Source of the DNA: Ponticaulis profundi | GTDB taxonomy: Bacteria; Pseudomonadota; Alphaproteobacteria; Caulobacterales; Hyphomonadaceae | NCBI RefSeq assembly: GCF_042659465.1 | Contig: NZ_JBHSSW010000004.1 | Location: 314,866-378,865, forward strand | DNA length: 64,000 nt | Direction: 5' to 3' | Shown: one piece after another, positions 52,414 to 60,871 of the stretch | Numbering within the stretch: position 1 is the first letter of the stretch | Layout: each line of letters opens with the position of its first letter | The notes under the pieces: generated by a model | Told to the model about the DNA's origin: nothing | Databases searched by the model: none | The model's input: the letters and a program-made list of their open reading frames with translations, nothing else | Made by a program: the position numbers and the translations under genes

Positions 52414-53073
52414 TTAACGATCTACGCAGGCTTTCGCCTTGGCAAAAACGTCATGGAACATCTCTTCGGTGAGGCGTCCTGTGTTCGTGTTATAGCGCGA
52501 GCAGTGATAGCTGGAGAGAAGTTCCACCGGACGCCCGAGCGGTGTGTCTTCTAACGTGTACTGAACCGCGTGACCAAACGGATATTTCGACGGTTTCAGG
52601 CCGAGTGCCCGGACCGTGCTGTCATGTGAGATCTTGCCGAGCGTCAGAAGCACTTTCAGCTTTGGCAGGCCTTTGATCCGATTGATCAGAAACGGACGGC
52701 AGGCATTGATTTCGGCAGCGACGGGCTTGTTCTCCGGTGGCACGCAGCGCACGGCGTTGGTGATCATGGCGCCTTTCAGCTGCAAGCCGTCATCCGGGCG
52801 CGCTTTGTATTCACCTTCGCTGAAGCCAAACTTGTCGAGAGTCGCGTAAAGCAGATCGCCGGCCCAGTCGCCCGTGAACGGGCGTCCGGTCTGATTGGCT
52901 CCGGTGCGGCCAGGCGCAAGACCGACGACCAGCAATTCGGCATCATTCGTGCCAAAAGATGGAACCGGCGCATTGAACCAGGTCGGTTCATCCGCAGCAT
53001 TCGTTTCACGATAGGCGACGAGCCGCGGACAGAATGAACAGTCCAGCGGCGCTTCCGTTGCGAGTTGGCTCAC
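52414..53073 (-). CDS. Family 5 uracil-DNA glycosylase (UdgB type)
   Basis: The 219-residue protein has an N-terminal iron-sulfur cysteine pair (C12, C15) with two more cysteines later (AVRCVPP, NACRPF), the active-site motif GLAPGRTGANQTGRPFTGDWAG split over the first third, and the second motif SYHCSRYNTNTGRLT typical of family 5. It removes uracil and related deaminated bases from DNA. It overlaps the upstream NYN gene by four bases (ATGA), suggesting co-expression. Confidence 0.9.
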   Translation of the reverse strand: MSQLATEAPLDCSFCPRLVAYRETNAADEPTWFNAPVPSFGTNDAELLVVGLAPGRTGANQTGRPFTGDWAGDLLYATLDKFGFSEGEYKARPDDGLQLKGAMITNAVRCVPPENKPVAAEINACRPFLINRIKGLPKLKVLLTLGKISHDSTVRALGLKPSKYPFGHAVQYTLEDTPLGRPVELLSSYHCSRYNTNTGRLTEEMFHDVFAKAKACVDR

Positions 53074-53636
53074 GAGTCTGAAGAATAATCAGAATTGCCA
53101 GTTTCGCGGGGCGGGCGACCGATCAGCTGGGACAGGTCTGCCAGATCAATGAAGGTATCAGCGGCCCGGCGCAATTCATCAGAAATCATCGGGGGCTGAC
53201 TTTTGACAGTCGATACAACAGTCACTCGGACACCTTTCTCTTTCACCGCATCTACAACCCGGCGCAGATCGCCATCGCCTGAGAACAGAACGATATGGTC
53301 GAGACTCGATGTCAGATTCATCATGTCGACGGTGATTTCAACATCCATGTCGCCTTTTACGCGGCGACGGCCATCACGATCGGTGAATTCGCGGGCGGCT
53401 TTGGTGATGACATTATAGCCATTGTACTGGAGCCAGTCGACGAGCGGGCGGATGGGAGAGTAGTCATCATTTTCGACAAGGGCTGTGTAATAATACGCCC
53501 GAAGCAGCCGGCCACGCTTGCGAAACTCTTCCAGCAATTTGCGGTAATCAATTTCAACGTCGATCGCCTTGGCAGCGGAATAGAGATTGGCGCCATCAAT
53601 AAAAAGCGCGATGCGTTCGTTCTGGTAAAATGCCAC
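53070..53636 (-). CDS. NYN-domain (LabA/DUF88) putative RNase
   Basis: The 188-residue protein has a PIN-like NYN fold with conserved acidic residues: D14 in LFIDGANLYS, D96/D98 in KGDMDVEITVDM and D121/D123 in LFSGDGDLRRV. NYN proteins cut RNA with metal ions. It is transcribed leftward into udg with a four-base overlap, and lies opposite rpoZ. The RNA substrate is unknown. Confidence 0.88.
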   Translation of the reverse strand: MAFYQNERIALFIDGANLYSAAKAIDVEIDYRKLLEEFRKRGRLLRAYYYTALVENDDYSPIRPLVDWLQYNGYNVITKAAREFTDRDGRRRVKGDMDVEITVDMMNLTSSLDHIVLFSGDGDLRRVVDAVKEKGVRVTVVSTVKSQPPMISDELRRAADTFIDLADLSQLIGRPPRETGNSDYSSDS

Positions 53637-53731
53637 GTTTCCTCACCCTGAAATTCAATATCTGAAATGATCGGCAGCCCATATCGGAGCTTTTAAAATC
53701 TAAACTCGTTTATGTGTTTTAGTTCATTTCG

Positions 53732-53769
53732 GATCAAAATGAAACATTCGTGTACGGCGTATTTTGATC
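53732..53769. promoter_or_regulatory. Inverted repeat upstream of rpoZ and the NYN gene
   Basis: GATCAAAAT (53732-53740) and ATTTTGATC (53761-53769) are exact reverse complements separated by 20 bases in the 266-bp divergent region. Two binding sites or a long-looped hairpin are both possible. Confidence 0.3.
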
Positions 53770-53902
53770 GAAGTAAAACAATAGTTGCGCAATGCGGTTT
53801 GCAGACGATGTAAAGCTTATAAAGAGAATGAGAACCGGAGCTTGAATTTTCAGACCAAGCTCTGTATGAGGGTCAATCTATCTCACTAAACTGGATGGTT
53901 AA

Positions 53903-54253
53903 ATGGCTCGCGTAACCGTTGAGGACTGCCTCGATAAGGTCGACAATCGTTTCCAACTCGTCATTCTTGCTGCGCACCGTGCCCGCATGATCCGCGAAGG
54001 ATCTCCAATGGGCGTGGATCGTGACAATGACAAGGATCCAGTTGTGGCACTCCGCGAGATCGCTGAAGAAGCGGTTGATCTCGGTACGGTGAAGGAAGCC
54101 TTCATTTCCAACCTCCAGGAAGTTCGTCCGAACGAAGAACATGAGCGTGAAGAAGACGCACGTGCACTTCAGGCTGCGCCGACAACGTCAGAAGAAGACG
54201 TCATGAAGGCTTACCAGCAGGAAATCGAGTCCGCTCGCGAAGATCGCTACTAG
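53903..54253 (+). CDS. rpoZ: RNA polymerase omega subunit
   Basis: The 116-residue protein begins MARVTVEDCLDKVDNRFQLV and carries ILAAHRARMI and DKDPVVALREIAEE, the omega signature. It helps assemble RNA polymerase and binds ppGpp in many proteobacteria. It precedes the (p)ppGpp synthetase gene by 42 bases, the usual alphaproteobacterial pairing. Confidence 0.96.
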   Translation: MARVTVEDCLDKVDNRFQLVILAAHRARMIREGSPMGVDRDNDKDPVVALREIAEEAVDLGTVKEAFISNLQEVRPNEEHEREEDARALQAAPTTSEEDVMKAYQQEIESAREDRY

Positions 54254-54295
54254 TCAGGTCTGGTAAGTCGGCGATCTCAATGCCACATTTGAGTT

Positions 54296-56539
54296 ATGCC
54301 CGCTGATACAGAGAATCTGACTATTCCGGCCGAAGATGACGGTCCTGTTCTTGCCCCGCCTGTGAAGGGGCAGGACGCGAAGATTATACGCCAGTATGAG
54401 CTTGTTGAACGGGTCGCTTCCTACATCCCGAATGCGGATGAGGAGCGCCTGAACGCAGCCTATGTCTATGCCATGATGAAACATGGCACGCAGAAGCGCG
54501 CGTCCGGTGATCCTTATTATGCGCACCCGGTCGCTGTGGCGGCCATTCTCACCGAACTCGAACTCGATGAAGTCTCCATCGTTGCGGCCCTGCTGCATGA
54601 TACGGTTGAAGACACTGATGCGACGCTTGAGGAAATCCGCTCGCTGTTTGGGGAGGATGTCGAGCGTCTGGTCGAGGGTGTCACCAAGCTTGGTGAATTC
54701 GAATACACATCGGAAAAGTCCAAACAGGCCGAAAACTTCCAGAAATTCATCCTGGCCTCGATCCAGGATATCCGGGTGCTGCTGGTCAAGCTGGCAGACC
54801 GTCTGCACAATATGCGGACGCTTCATTTCATCTCCAAGGACGAAAAGCGCAAACGCATCGCCCGCGAGACAATGGAGATTTACGCACCACTCGCGCGTCG
54901 GATCGGTGTCTACAAATTTGCTGCAGAACTGGAAGATCTGGCTTTTCGCCATCTGAGCCCGGAAGCCTATCGCGCGCTGGAAGTTCGCATTCAGGAGCTT
55001 CAGGCCAAAAGCGCCGATGACGTTGAACGCGTGGGCAAGGATCTCAAGGCGATGCTGGAAACGGCAGGCGTTCAGGGCAGGGTGATCGGTCGCCAGAAAC
55101 AGCCTTACTCGATCTGGCGCAAGCTGAAGCGCAAGGACATCTCCTTTCGTGATGTCGCCGACATTTTCGCGTTCCGGATGATCCTCAGCGATGTGGATGA
55201 ATGTTACCGCATGCTTGGCGTGGTGCATCAGAAATGGTCGTGTCTGCAGGATCGGTTCCGCGATTATATTTCGCTTCCAAAACCCAATGGCTACCGTTCG
55301 ATCCACACGACGGTACGGGCGGCTGGTAATCGCCGCGTCGAGCTTCAGATCCGCACAGAGGACATGAACAAGACGGCGGAGACCGGCGTCGCGGCGCACT
55401 GGTCCTACAAGAACTCGGTCTATGCCTTTGACGCCGAAGGCGCGATGAAGGTGGGTCTTGATGCGACGGCTGGTCTGACCGCGTTTGCGGAAATGGTGCA
55501 TGACGGCGCCGACGCTCAGGAATTCTATGAGCATGCCAAGCTCGAAATGTATTCCGATCATGTTTTCGCCTTCACACCGAAAGGGCGGCTGATCGTGCTG
55601 CCGAGCGGTGCCATGCCGCTCGACTTTGCCTATGCGGTACACTCCAAGATCGGCGATACCTGTGCAGGTTGCCGGATCAATGGCGAGGTGCGTCCGCTGA
55701 GGACAGAACTGCGCAATGGTGACGTGGTCGATATCATTCGCGGCGACAATGCCGATGTGATCCGTGGCTGGGACGCGCTGACCCGTACGGGGCGCGCAAA
55801 ATCGGCCATTCGCCGGTTGGTGCGCCTGCGTCAGACAGAGAGCTACAAACTGCTCGGTGAGCGTGCGCTGAATTCGGCGCTGCAGGTGCTTGGCGTTTCG
55901 ACTGATCAGGTCAATCTGGATGAAGTCGCGTCGCGTCTGAACCTTGCCAGTGGCACGATCCTGCTGGACGCGCTGGGGCGTCAGTCGATTGATGTGAAGG
56001 ACGTCATCGCCGAAGCCTTTCCTGCAATGGCGCAGGACTTCCTGCGCTCGGTTGCTGCTGTTCGCCTGAACGAAACCACAGCCAATCAGCTGATCGATAT
56101 CAAGGACCTGCCATCGGCGGAGGGCCTGGAGCTTTGCAGCGACTGTTCGCCGGTGCTTGGCGACCGCATTGTCGGCATTCAGCAAAAAGGTCATCCGATC
56201 ACCGTGCACTGCATTGATTGCAACCGGCTGGGTGAGGATGCAGCTCTCGAAGCGCGTTGGCTGGACCTGTCCTGGTCTGGCATGCCGCCGGGCGGGATCA
56301 TGGCCACAGGTCGTATTCGTGTAACAGCGACCAACAAGCCGGGTGTTCTGGCCGACCTGTGTTCGGCGATTGCAGAGAGCAATGCGAACATTATCGGCAT
56401 CCAAACCGGCGACCGGTCCATTGATTTCATGGACTTGCTGTTCGATATCGAGGTCGCAGACCTCAAACACCTCACATTGATTCTCACCACGTTGCGGTCC
56501 TTCTCCATCGTGGACAATGTGGAACGCATAAGGAATTAG
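54296..56539 (+). CDS. rsh: Bifunctional (p)ppGpp synthetase/hydrolase (Rsh/SpoT)
   Basis: The 747-residue protein has an HD hydrolase domain with H77 and H101-D102 (HDTVED), a RelA synthetase domain (RQKQPYSIWRKLKRK, ISLPKPNGYRSIHTTV), a TGS domain (VFAFTPKGRLIVLPSGAMP), and a C-terminal ACT domain (TNKPGVLADLCSAIAES). Both enzymatic cores look intact. As the only RelA/SpoT homologue seen here it should control the stringent response. ATG 54296 starts 42 bases after rpoZ. A long reading frame on the opposite strand is judged noncoding. Confidence 0.95.
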   Translation: MPADTENLTIPAEDDGPVLAPPVKGQDAKIIRQYELVERVASYIPNADEERLNAAYVYAMMKHGTQKRASGDPYYAHPVAVAAILTELELDEVSIVAALLHDTVEDTDATLEEIRSLFGEDVERLVEGVTKLGEFEYTSEKSKQAENFQKFILASIQDIRVLLVKLADRLHNMRTLHFISKDEKRKRIARETMEIYAPLARRIGVYKFAAELEDLAFRHLSPEAYRALEVRIQELQAKSADDVERVGKDLKAMLETAGVQGRVIGRQKQPYSIWRKLKRKDISFRDVADIFAFRMILSDVDECYRMLGVVHQKWSCLQDRFRDYISLPKPNGYRSIHTTVRAAGNRRVELQIRTEDMNKTAETGVAAHWSYKNSVYAFDAEGAMKVGLDATAGLTAFAEMVHDGADAQEFYEHAKLEMYSDHVFAFTPKGRLIVLPSGAMPLDFAYAVHSKIGDTCAGCRINGEVRPLRTELRNGDVVDIIRGDNADVIRGWDALTRTGRAKSAIRRLVRLRQTESYKLLGERALNSALQVLGVSTDQVNLDEVASRLNLASGTILLDALGRQSIDVKDVIAEAFPAMAQDFLRSVAAVRLNETTANQLIDIKDLPSAEGLELCSDCSPVLGDRIVGIQQKGHPITVHCIDCNRLGEDAALEARWLDLSWSGMPPGGIMATGRIRVTATNKPGVLADLCSAIAESNANIIGIQTGDRSIDFMDLLFDIEVADLKHLTLILTTLRSFSIVDNVERIRN

Positions 56540-56543
56540 CCTC

Positions 56544-57128
56544 TTGAACCAGGACGACGTACTCAACGCATTTCGCGAAGCCGATGCGCTCCTCGAAGGA
56601 CACTTCATTTTGTCTTCCGGGCGCCGTAGCCCGGTCTTCCTGCAGAAGGCGTTGGTGTTTGCGCAGCCAAAGGTGTCCGAAAAGCTCTGTGCGGCGCTGG
56701 CCAAACAGGTCACCGAAAAATTCGGCAAGATCACTGTTGTAACAGGTCCGGCCGTGGGTGGGATTATTCCTGGCTATGAAATGGCCCGTCAGCTGGGCGC
56801 GCGCGCCATGTTCGCTGAGCGCGATGAAGACGATGTGCTGATCTACAAGCGCGGTTTTGAATTCAATGAGGATGACCGCATTCTCATCATGGAAGACATT
56901 GTCACGACCGGAAAATCCTTCCGCGAGACGGTTGAAGCACTGAAAGCGTTTCCGGGCGAAATGCTGGGCGGTGCCTGCATCATTGACCGCTCAAACGGCA
57001 AGGCTGACGTTGGCTGTGATCTGCTGGCGCTCGCACGCGTGGACTTCCCGGATTATGACCCGAATGATCTTCCGCCGGAGCTGGCAAAGCTTGAGCCTGT
57101 CAAACCGGGCAGCCGGAGAAAGTTCTGA
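56544..57128 (+). CDS. pyrE: Orotate phosphoribosyltransferase
   Basis: The 194-residue protein has LEGHFILSSGRRSPVFLQK and the PRPP-binding motif ILIMEDIVTTGKS. It makes OMP from orotate and PRPP in pyrimidine synthesis. The start is TTG at 56544 with AAGGAA eight bases upstream. It lies four bases after rsh and overlaps pdxJ. Confidence 0.95.
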   Translation: MNQDDVLNAFREADALLEGHFILSSGRRSPVFLQKALVFAQPKVSEKLCAALAKQVTEKFGKITVVTGPAVGGIIPGYEMARQLGARAMFAERDEDDVLIYKRGFEFNEDDRILIMEDIVTTGKSFRETVEALKAFPGEMLGGACIIDRSNGKADVGCDLLALARVDFPDYDPNDLPPELAKLEPVKPGSRRKF

Positions 57129-57871
57129 TGGTCAACCGCATTCGACTTGGTGTGAACATTGATCACGTGGCGACGGTGCGCAATGCGCGCGGCGGTGTTC
57201 ATCCTGATCCGTATCGCGCCGCGCAGATCGCCGAGAAGGCGGGTGCGGACGGGATCACCATTCATTTGCGGGAAGACCGGCGCCACATCATGGATGGCGA
57301 CCTGCCACGCGTGCGAAGCGCGACGGACCTGCCGATCAATCTGGAAATGGCTGCGACGCCGGAAATGCTGGACATTGCGCTGGCCTTCAAACCTGAGACG
57401 GCCATGTTCGTGCCGGAGAAGCGCGAAGAGCGGACGACCGAGGGTGGTCTGGACGTGGCCGGGCAGCACAATCATCTTGCGCCCTTCATTCGCCAGCTCA
57501 ATGGCAATGGATCGCGGGTCTCTCTGTTCATAGAGCCGAGCATGGACCAGCTGGAAGCGGCAAAGTCTGTCGGTGCTGCGGTCACGGAGTTCCACACAGG
57601 ACGGTTCGTTGAACTTTGCCTGGCCGGAAAAGGCGCCGAAGCCGGTGAAGAATGCGAACGCATTCGCGAATGCGCTGAAAAGGCTGTTGAGCTCGGTATC
57701 GAACCGCAGGCGGGTCATGGCCTGACCTATGACACCGTCATTCCGATTGCAGAAATTCCGCAGCTGACAGAGCTGAACATTGGTCACTTCCTGATTGGTG
57801 AAGCGGTGTTTGTGGGGCTCGACGCATCCATTCGCCGGATGCGTGAACTGATGGATGAGGCGCGCGCATGA
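57128..57871 (+). CDS. pdxJ: Pyridoxine 5'-phosphate synthase
   Basis: The 247-residue protein shows RLGVNIDHVATVRNARGG, ITIHLREDRRHI, NLEMAATPEML, and HAGHGLTYD-like PQAGHGLTYD. It closes the last ring step in DXP-dependent vitamin B6 synthesis. It overlaps pyrE by one base and acpS by four. Confidence 0.96.
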   Translation: MVNRIRLGVNIDHVATVRNARGGVHPDPYRAAQIAEKAGADGITIHLREDRRHIMDGDLPRVRSATDLPINLEMAATPEMLDIALAFKPETAMFVPEKREERTTEGGLDVAGQHNHLAPFIRQLNGNGSRVSLFIEPSMDQLEAAKSVGAAVTEFHTGRFVELCLAGKGAEAGEECERIRECAEKAVELGIEPQAGHGLTYDTVIPIAEIPQLTELNIGHFLIGEAVFVGLDASIRRMRELMDEARA

Positions 57872-58281
57872 TCATCGGCATGGGGCAGGACATGGCGGAC
57901 ATCCGCCGGATCGAGCAAACGCTGGAGCGTTTTGGCGAGCGGTTCAAGAACCGTGTCTACACCCCGACCGAGATTGCTCTGGCAGAGCGACGCAAGCTTT
58001 CTGCTGCGACCTATGCCAAACGCTTTGCGGCCAAGGAAGCCTGCGCCAAGGCGCTGGGGACCGGTGTCCCGCGTCGCGGCGTCCACTGGAAGCATATGGG
58101 CGTCGTCAATCTGCCAACTGGAAAGCCGACGCTCGAACTGACCGGCGGTGCGGCGAAAAGACTGGCAGAACTCACGCCGAAGGGCTGGACCTCGCATGTG
58201 CATCTGTCCATTACCGACGATATGCCGTATGCGCTGGCTATGGTGATTATCGAAGCCTTTCCACCGGGGGTACAGGGGTGA
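57868..58281 (+). CDS. acpS: Holo-[acyl-carrier-protein] synthase
   Basis: The 137-residue enzyme has IIGMGQDMADIRRIEQ with the metal-binding Asp, and RFAAKEACAKALGTG. It attaches phosphopantetheine to ACP. ATGA overlap with pdxJ, and its stop overlaps the GTG start of rnc. In most alphaproteobacteria lepB lies between acpS and rnc; here it does not. Confidence 0.94.
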   Translation: MIIGMGQDMADIRRIEQTLERFGERFKNRVYTPTEIALAERRKLSAATYAKRFAAKEACAKALGTGVPRRGVHWKHMGVVNLPTGKPTLELTGGAAKRLAELTPKGWTSHVHLSITDDMPYALAMVIIEAFPPGVQG

Positions 58282-59054
58282 AGCCAACCCGTCCAAAACG
58301 AACAAGACAACGCGCGCGTGTGAAACAGGTGTCGCGCCTGCCACGTTTGTCAACCGCACAGAAAGACCGTCTGGAAGAAGCCAATGGCTATGCCTTCAAG
58401 GATAGCGAATTGCTTGACCGTGCGATGACCCATGCCAGTGCTGTGCAGGATCGCAGCACGCGGTTTTCCTATGAGCGTCTGGAATTTCTCGGCGACCGTG
58501 TTCTGGGGCTGGTGATCGCAGAATTGCTTTTCCAGAAGTTTGAGGGCGAACCGGAAGGTGGCCTCGCGCCGCGTCTGAATGCGCTGGTGAACCGGGATGC
58601 CTGCGCCGATGCGGCCAAGAAGCTCGGCCTGCAGGAAATGCTGATCCTGGATCTGGCGGAAGAGAAGGCCGGTGGTCGCGACAAGGTTTCCATTCTGTCT
58701 GACATTTGCGAGTCCTATCTGGGTGCGGTTTATCTCGATGGTGGCTTGAAGCCGGCAAAAATGCTGATCGAAAAAGCCTGGGCCGGAAAGCTGAAAGGGC
58801 TTGGCAAACGGCCAAGGGACCCTAAGTCTGCGCTTCAGGAATGGGCGCAGGGCTCCGGCTTTGATACGCCAACTTACGAAATCGTCGGTCGGGTTGGTCC
58901 CGATCATGCCCCGGAATTTGCGGCCCGCGTCCATGTAGGCGACTTCGAGCCCATGGAAGGGCGGGGCGCCACCAAACAAGAAGCTCAGAGATCTGCTGCC
59001 AAGCGTTTGCTGGTGCAGCAGAATGTAGAAGGATTTGAGGCGGATGACGCCTGA
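58278..59054 (+). CDS. rnc: Ribonuclease III
   Basis: The 258-residue protein starts with GTG at 58278 inside the acpS stop region. It has the RNase III signature YERLEFLGDRVLGLVIAELL, the second catalytic motif CESYLGAVYLDGG, and a C-terminal double-stranded-RNA-binding domain (PKSALQEWAQGSGFDTPTYE). It processes rRNA precursors and other double-stranded RNA. A longer in-frame opening upstream lies within acpS and is not needed. It overlaps era by 11 bases. Confidence 0.95.
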   Translation: MKPTRPKRTRQRARVKQVSRLPRLSTAQKDRLEEANGYAFKDSELLDRAMTHASAVQDRSTRFSYERLEFLGDRVLGLVIAELLFQKFEGEPEGGLAPRLNALVNRDACADAAKKLGLQEMLILDLAEEKAGGRDKVSILSDICESYLGAVYLDGGLKPAKMLIEKAWAGKLKGLGKRPRDPKSALQEWAQGSGFDTPTYEIVGRVGPDHAPEFAARVHVGDFEPMEGRGATKQEAQRSAAKRLLVQQNVEGFEADDA

Positions 59055-60006
59055 CACATCAGACCAGAAAACAACACGCGCCGGCTTCGTAGCCGTTATC
59101 GGCGCTCCGAATGCGGGCAAGTCCACGCTGGTCAACCGTATGGTTGGCACCAAGGTCGCTATTGTAACTCAGAAGGTTCAGACGACGCGCTTTCCGGTTC
59201 GCGGAATTGCGATGCTCGACGACACACAAATCGTGTTGCTGGACACACCTGGTATCTTCAAGACCAAGCGCCGACTGGATCGTGCCATGGTGCGCGCGGC
59301 GCTCTCGGGCGCTGAAGATGCCGATGCCATTCTGCACCTCGTTGACGCCACCGGCTGGGTCAACAAGGCGATGGGCAAGTCCCTGACGGCTTCTCAGAAG
59401 CGGTCGATGGAAGACGATGAGCGCGTGATGCGCGATCTGAGAGAGCTTGGTAAAAAAGCTGTGTTGGCGCTCAACAAGATTGATGAGTTCGACCATGCTG
59501 AAGTTCTGCCTGTGATCCAGAAAATGGTCGCAGAAGACATCTACACCGAGATCTACCCAATCTCGGCTGCGAATGGCGATGGTGTCGATCGGCTGGCCGC
59601 TTATCTGGGCAGCCTGATGCCAGAGGGCCCATACCTCTATGATCCGGAGCAGACGGCTGATCTGCCAATGCGGATTCTGGCGTCGGAAGTCACCCGCGAA
59701 AAGCTGATGCTGCGCCTTCACGAAGAACTTCCTTATCAGCTCATGGTCGAGACGGAGAGCTGGGAAGAACGCAAGGATGGCTCTGTCAAAATCCAGCAGG
59801 CCATTGTTGTCGGTCGCGACAATCACAAAGGCATGGTGCTCGGCAAAGGTGGACAGACGATCAAGGAAATTGGTCGTCTGGCACGTGAAGAGCTGACGGA
59901 AATGCTGGACCGGAAAGTGCATTTGTTCCTTTTCGTGAAAGTTGACGAGGCCTGGTCTGAAAAGCGCGACTCCTATGAGCCGTTCGGGCTCGATTTCGAC
60001 GCGTAA
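59044..60006 (+). CDS. era: GTPase Era
   Basis: The 320-residue protein has G1 GAPNAGKS (20-27), G3 DTPG (67-70), G4 NKID and a C-terminal KH domain with VGRDNHKGMVLGKGGQTIKE. It binds 16S rRNA in small-subunit maturation. The ATG at 59044 overlaps the rnc stop; TTG 59035 would add three residues. Confidence 0.96.
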   Translation: MTPDTSDQKTTRAGFVAVIGAPNAGKSTLVNRMVGTKVAIVTQKVQTTRFPVRGIAMLDDTQIVLLDTPGIFKTKRRLDRAMVRAALSGAEDADAILHLVDATGWVNKAMGKSLTASQKRSMEDDERVMRDLRELGKKAVLALNKIDEFDHAEVLPVIQKMVAEDIYTEIYPISAANGDGVDRLAAYLGSLMPEGPYLYDPEQTADLPMRILASEVTREKLMLRLHEELPYQLMVETESWEERKDGSVKIQQAIVVGRDNHKGMVLGKGGQTIKEIGRLAREELTEMLDRKVHLFLFVKVDEAWSEKRDSYEPFGLDFDA

Positions 60007-60021
60007 GCCAGACCGTACGAT

Positions 60022-60765
60022 ATGGAATGGCGCGATATTGGCATTGTGATCGGAACGCGCCGCTTTGGCGAAAGCGGCCTGATCCTCGATGCCTTTACGC
60101 GCGACCATGGCCGCCAGTCCGGCCTGATTTATGGCGGCGCGAGTTCGAAGAAGAAAGCCAGCTTTGAAATCGGGACGTCGCTGGAGCTCGAATGGCGGGC
60201 CCGAACCGCTGATGCGCTCGGGCATTTCAATCTGAGTGAGCCAACAGCTCACCGCGCCGCGATCTCGATGGGCTCACGACTTGCCTTGTCTGCGCTGCAA
60301 TCGGTAACCGCGCTTCTGAATTCATCTCTGCCGGAAGGTCATTCCTATCCGGCGCTCTTTGACGCGACCGAGACCGTGCTGGATCATCTGGGCGATGAAG
60401 AGCTCTGGCCACCACTCATGGTAAGCTGGGAGGTCGGTTTTCTGCGCACAGTCGGATATGGCCTCGACTTCACCAAATGTACGGTTTCGGGCCGCCGTGA
60501 TGGGCTTTCTCATGTCAGTCCGCGGACGGGCCGGGCGGTTTGCGGCGCAGAAGTGCCGGAATATGTCGACAAGCTGCTCGAGCTGCCTGGCTTTCTCGTC
60601 GACAGCTCGGCAGATGCGAGTGCTGCCGCAATCGGTCAGGGCTTCCGCCTGACCGGCTATTTCATCGAGAACCGGCTATATGCTGAAGCCCATCAGCCAC
60701 CGCCGGGCTCACGCGAGCTGATGCTGCGCCGCCTTCAGGACAAGGGCCTGATCTCGTTTGGCTGA
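60022..60765 (+). CDS. recO: DNA repair protein RecO
   Basis: The 247-residue protein opens MEWRDIGIVIGTRRFGESG, has the OB-fold segment QSGLIYGGASSKKKASFEIG and the later helical domain with LWPPLMVSWEVGFLRTVGYGLDF. It helps RecF/RecR load RecA at gaps. It follows era by 15 bases and is the last gene of the rpoZ-to-recO block. Confidence 0.94.
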   Translation: MEWRDIGIVIGTRRFGESGLILDAFTRDHGRQSGLIYGGASSKKKASFEIGTSLELEWRARTADALGHFNLSEPTAHRAAISMGSRLALSALQSVTALLNSSLPEGHSYPALFDATETVLDHLGDEELWPPLMVSWEVGFLRTVGYGLDFTKCTVSGRRDGLSHVSPRTGRAVCGAEVPEYVDKLLELPGFLVDSSADASAAAIGQGFRLTGYFIENRLYAEAHQPPPGSRELMLRRLQDKGLISFG

Positions 60766-60799
60766 TCACACACCGATCAAACAGGACAAGCATCCCGAA

Positions 60800-60817
60800 A
60801 TGTCGTGAAGCTGTCAT
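60800..60817 (+). promoter_or_regulatory. Pho box upstream of the PhoX-like gene
   Basis: ATGTCGT (60800-60806), four bases, CTGTCAT (60811-60817). Compared with the direct-repeat consensus CTGTCAT-N4-CTGTCAT this matches 12 of 14 positions, the second half perfectly. It lies 54 bases before the gene start, with a possible -10 CATAAT at 60838. This predicts PhoB activation under phosphate limitation. Confidence 0.7.
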
Positions 60818-60871
60818 CAAGGCCGGTTACCACGCCGCATAATCCCAAAAGCCGATTTCAGGAGATGCGAT

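Noticed and set aside
54254..56734. An 826-residue open frame on the minus strand spanning the rsh gene
   Set aside because: It lies wholly opposite the well-supported rsh and the start of pyrE, has no recognisable domain and has a Cys/His/Arg-rich composition typical of antisense frames.
57855..58277. A longer form of rnc starting within acpS
   Set aside because: The added residues are an out-of-frame reading of acpS; the GTG at 58278 gives normal RNase III length.
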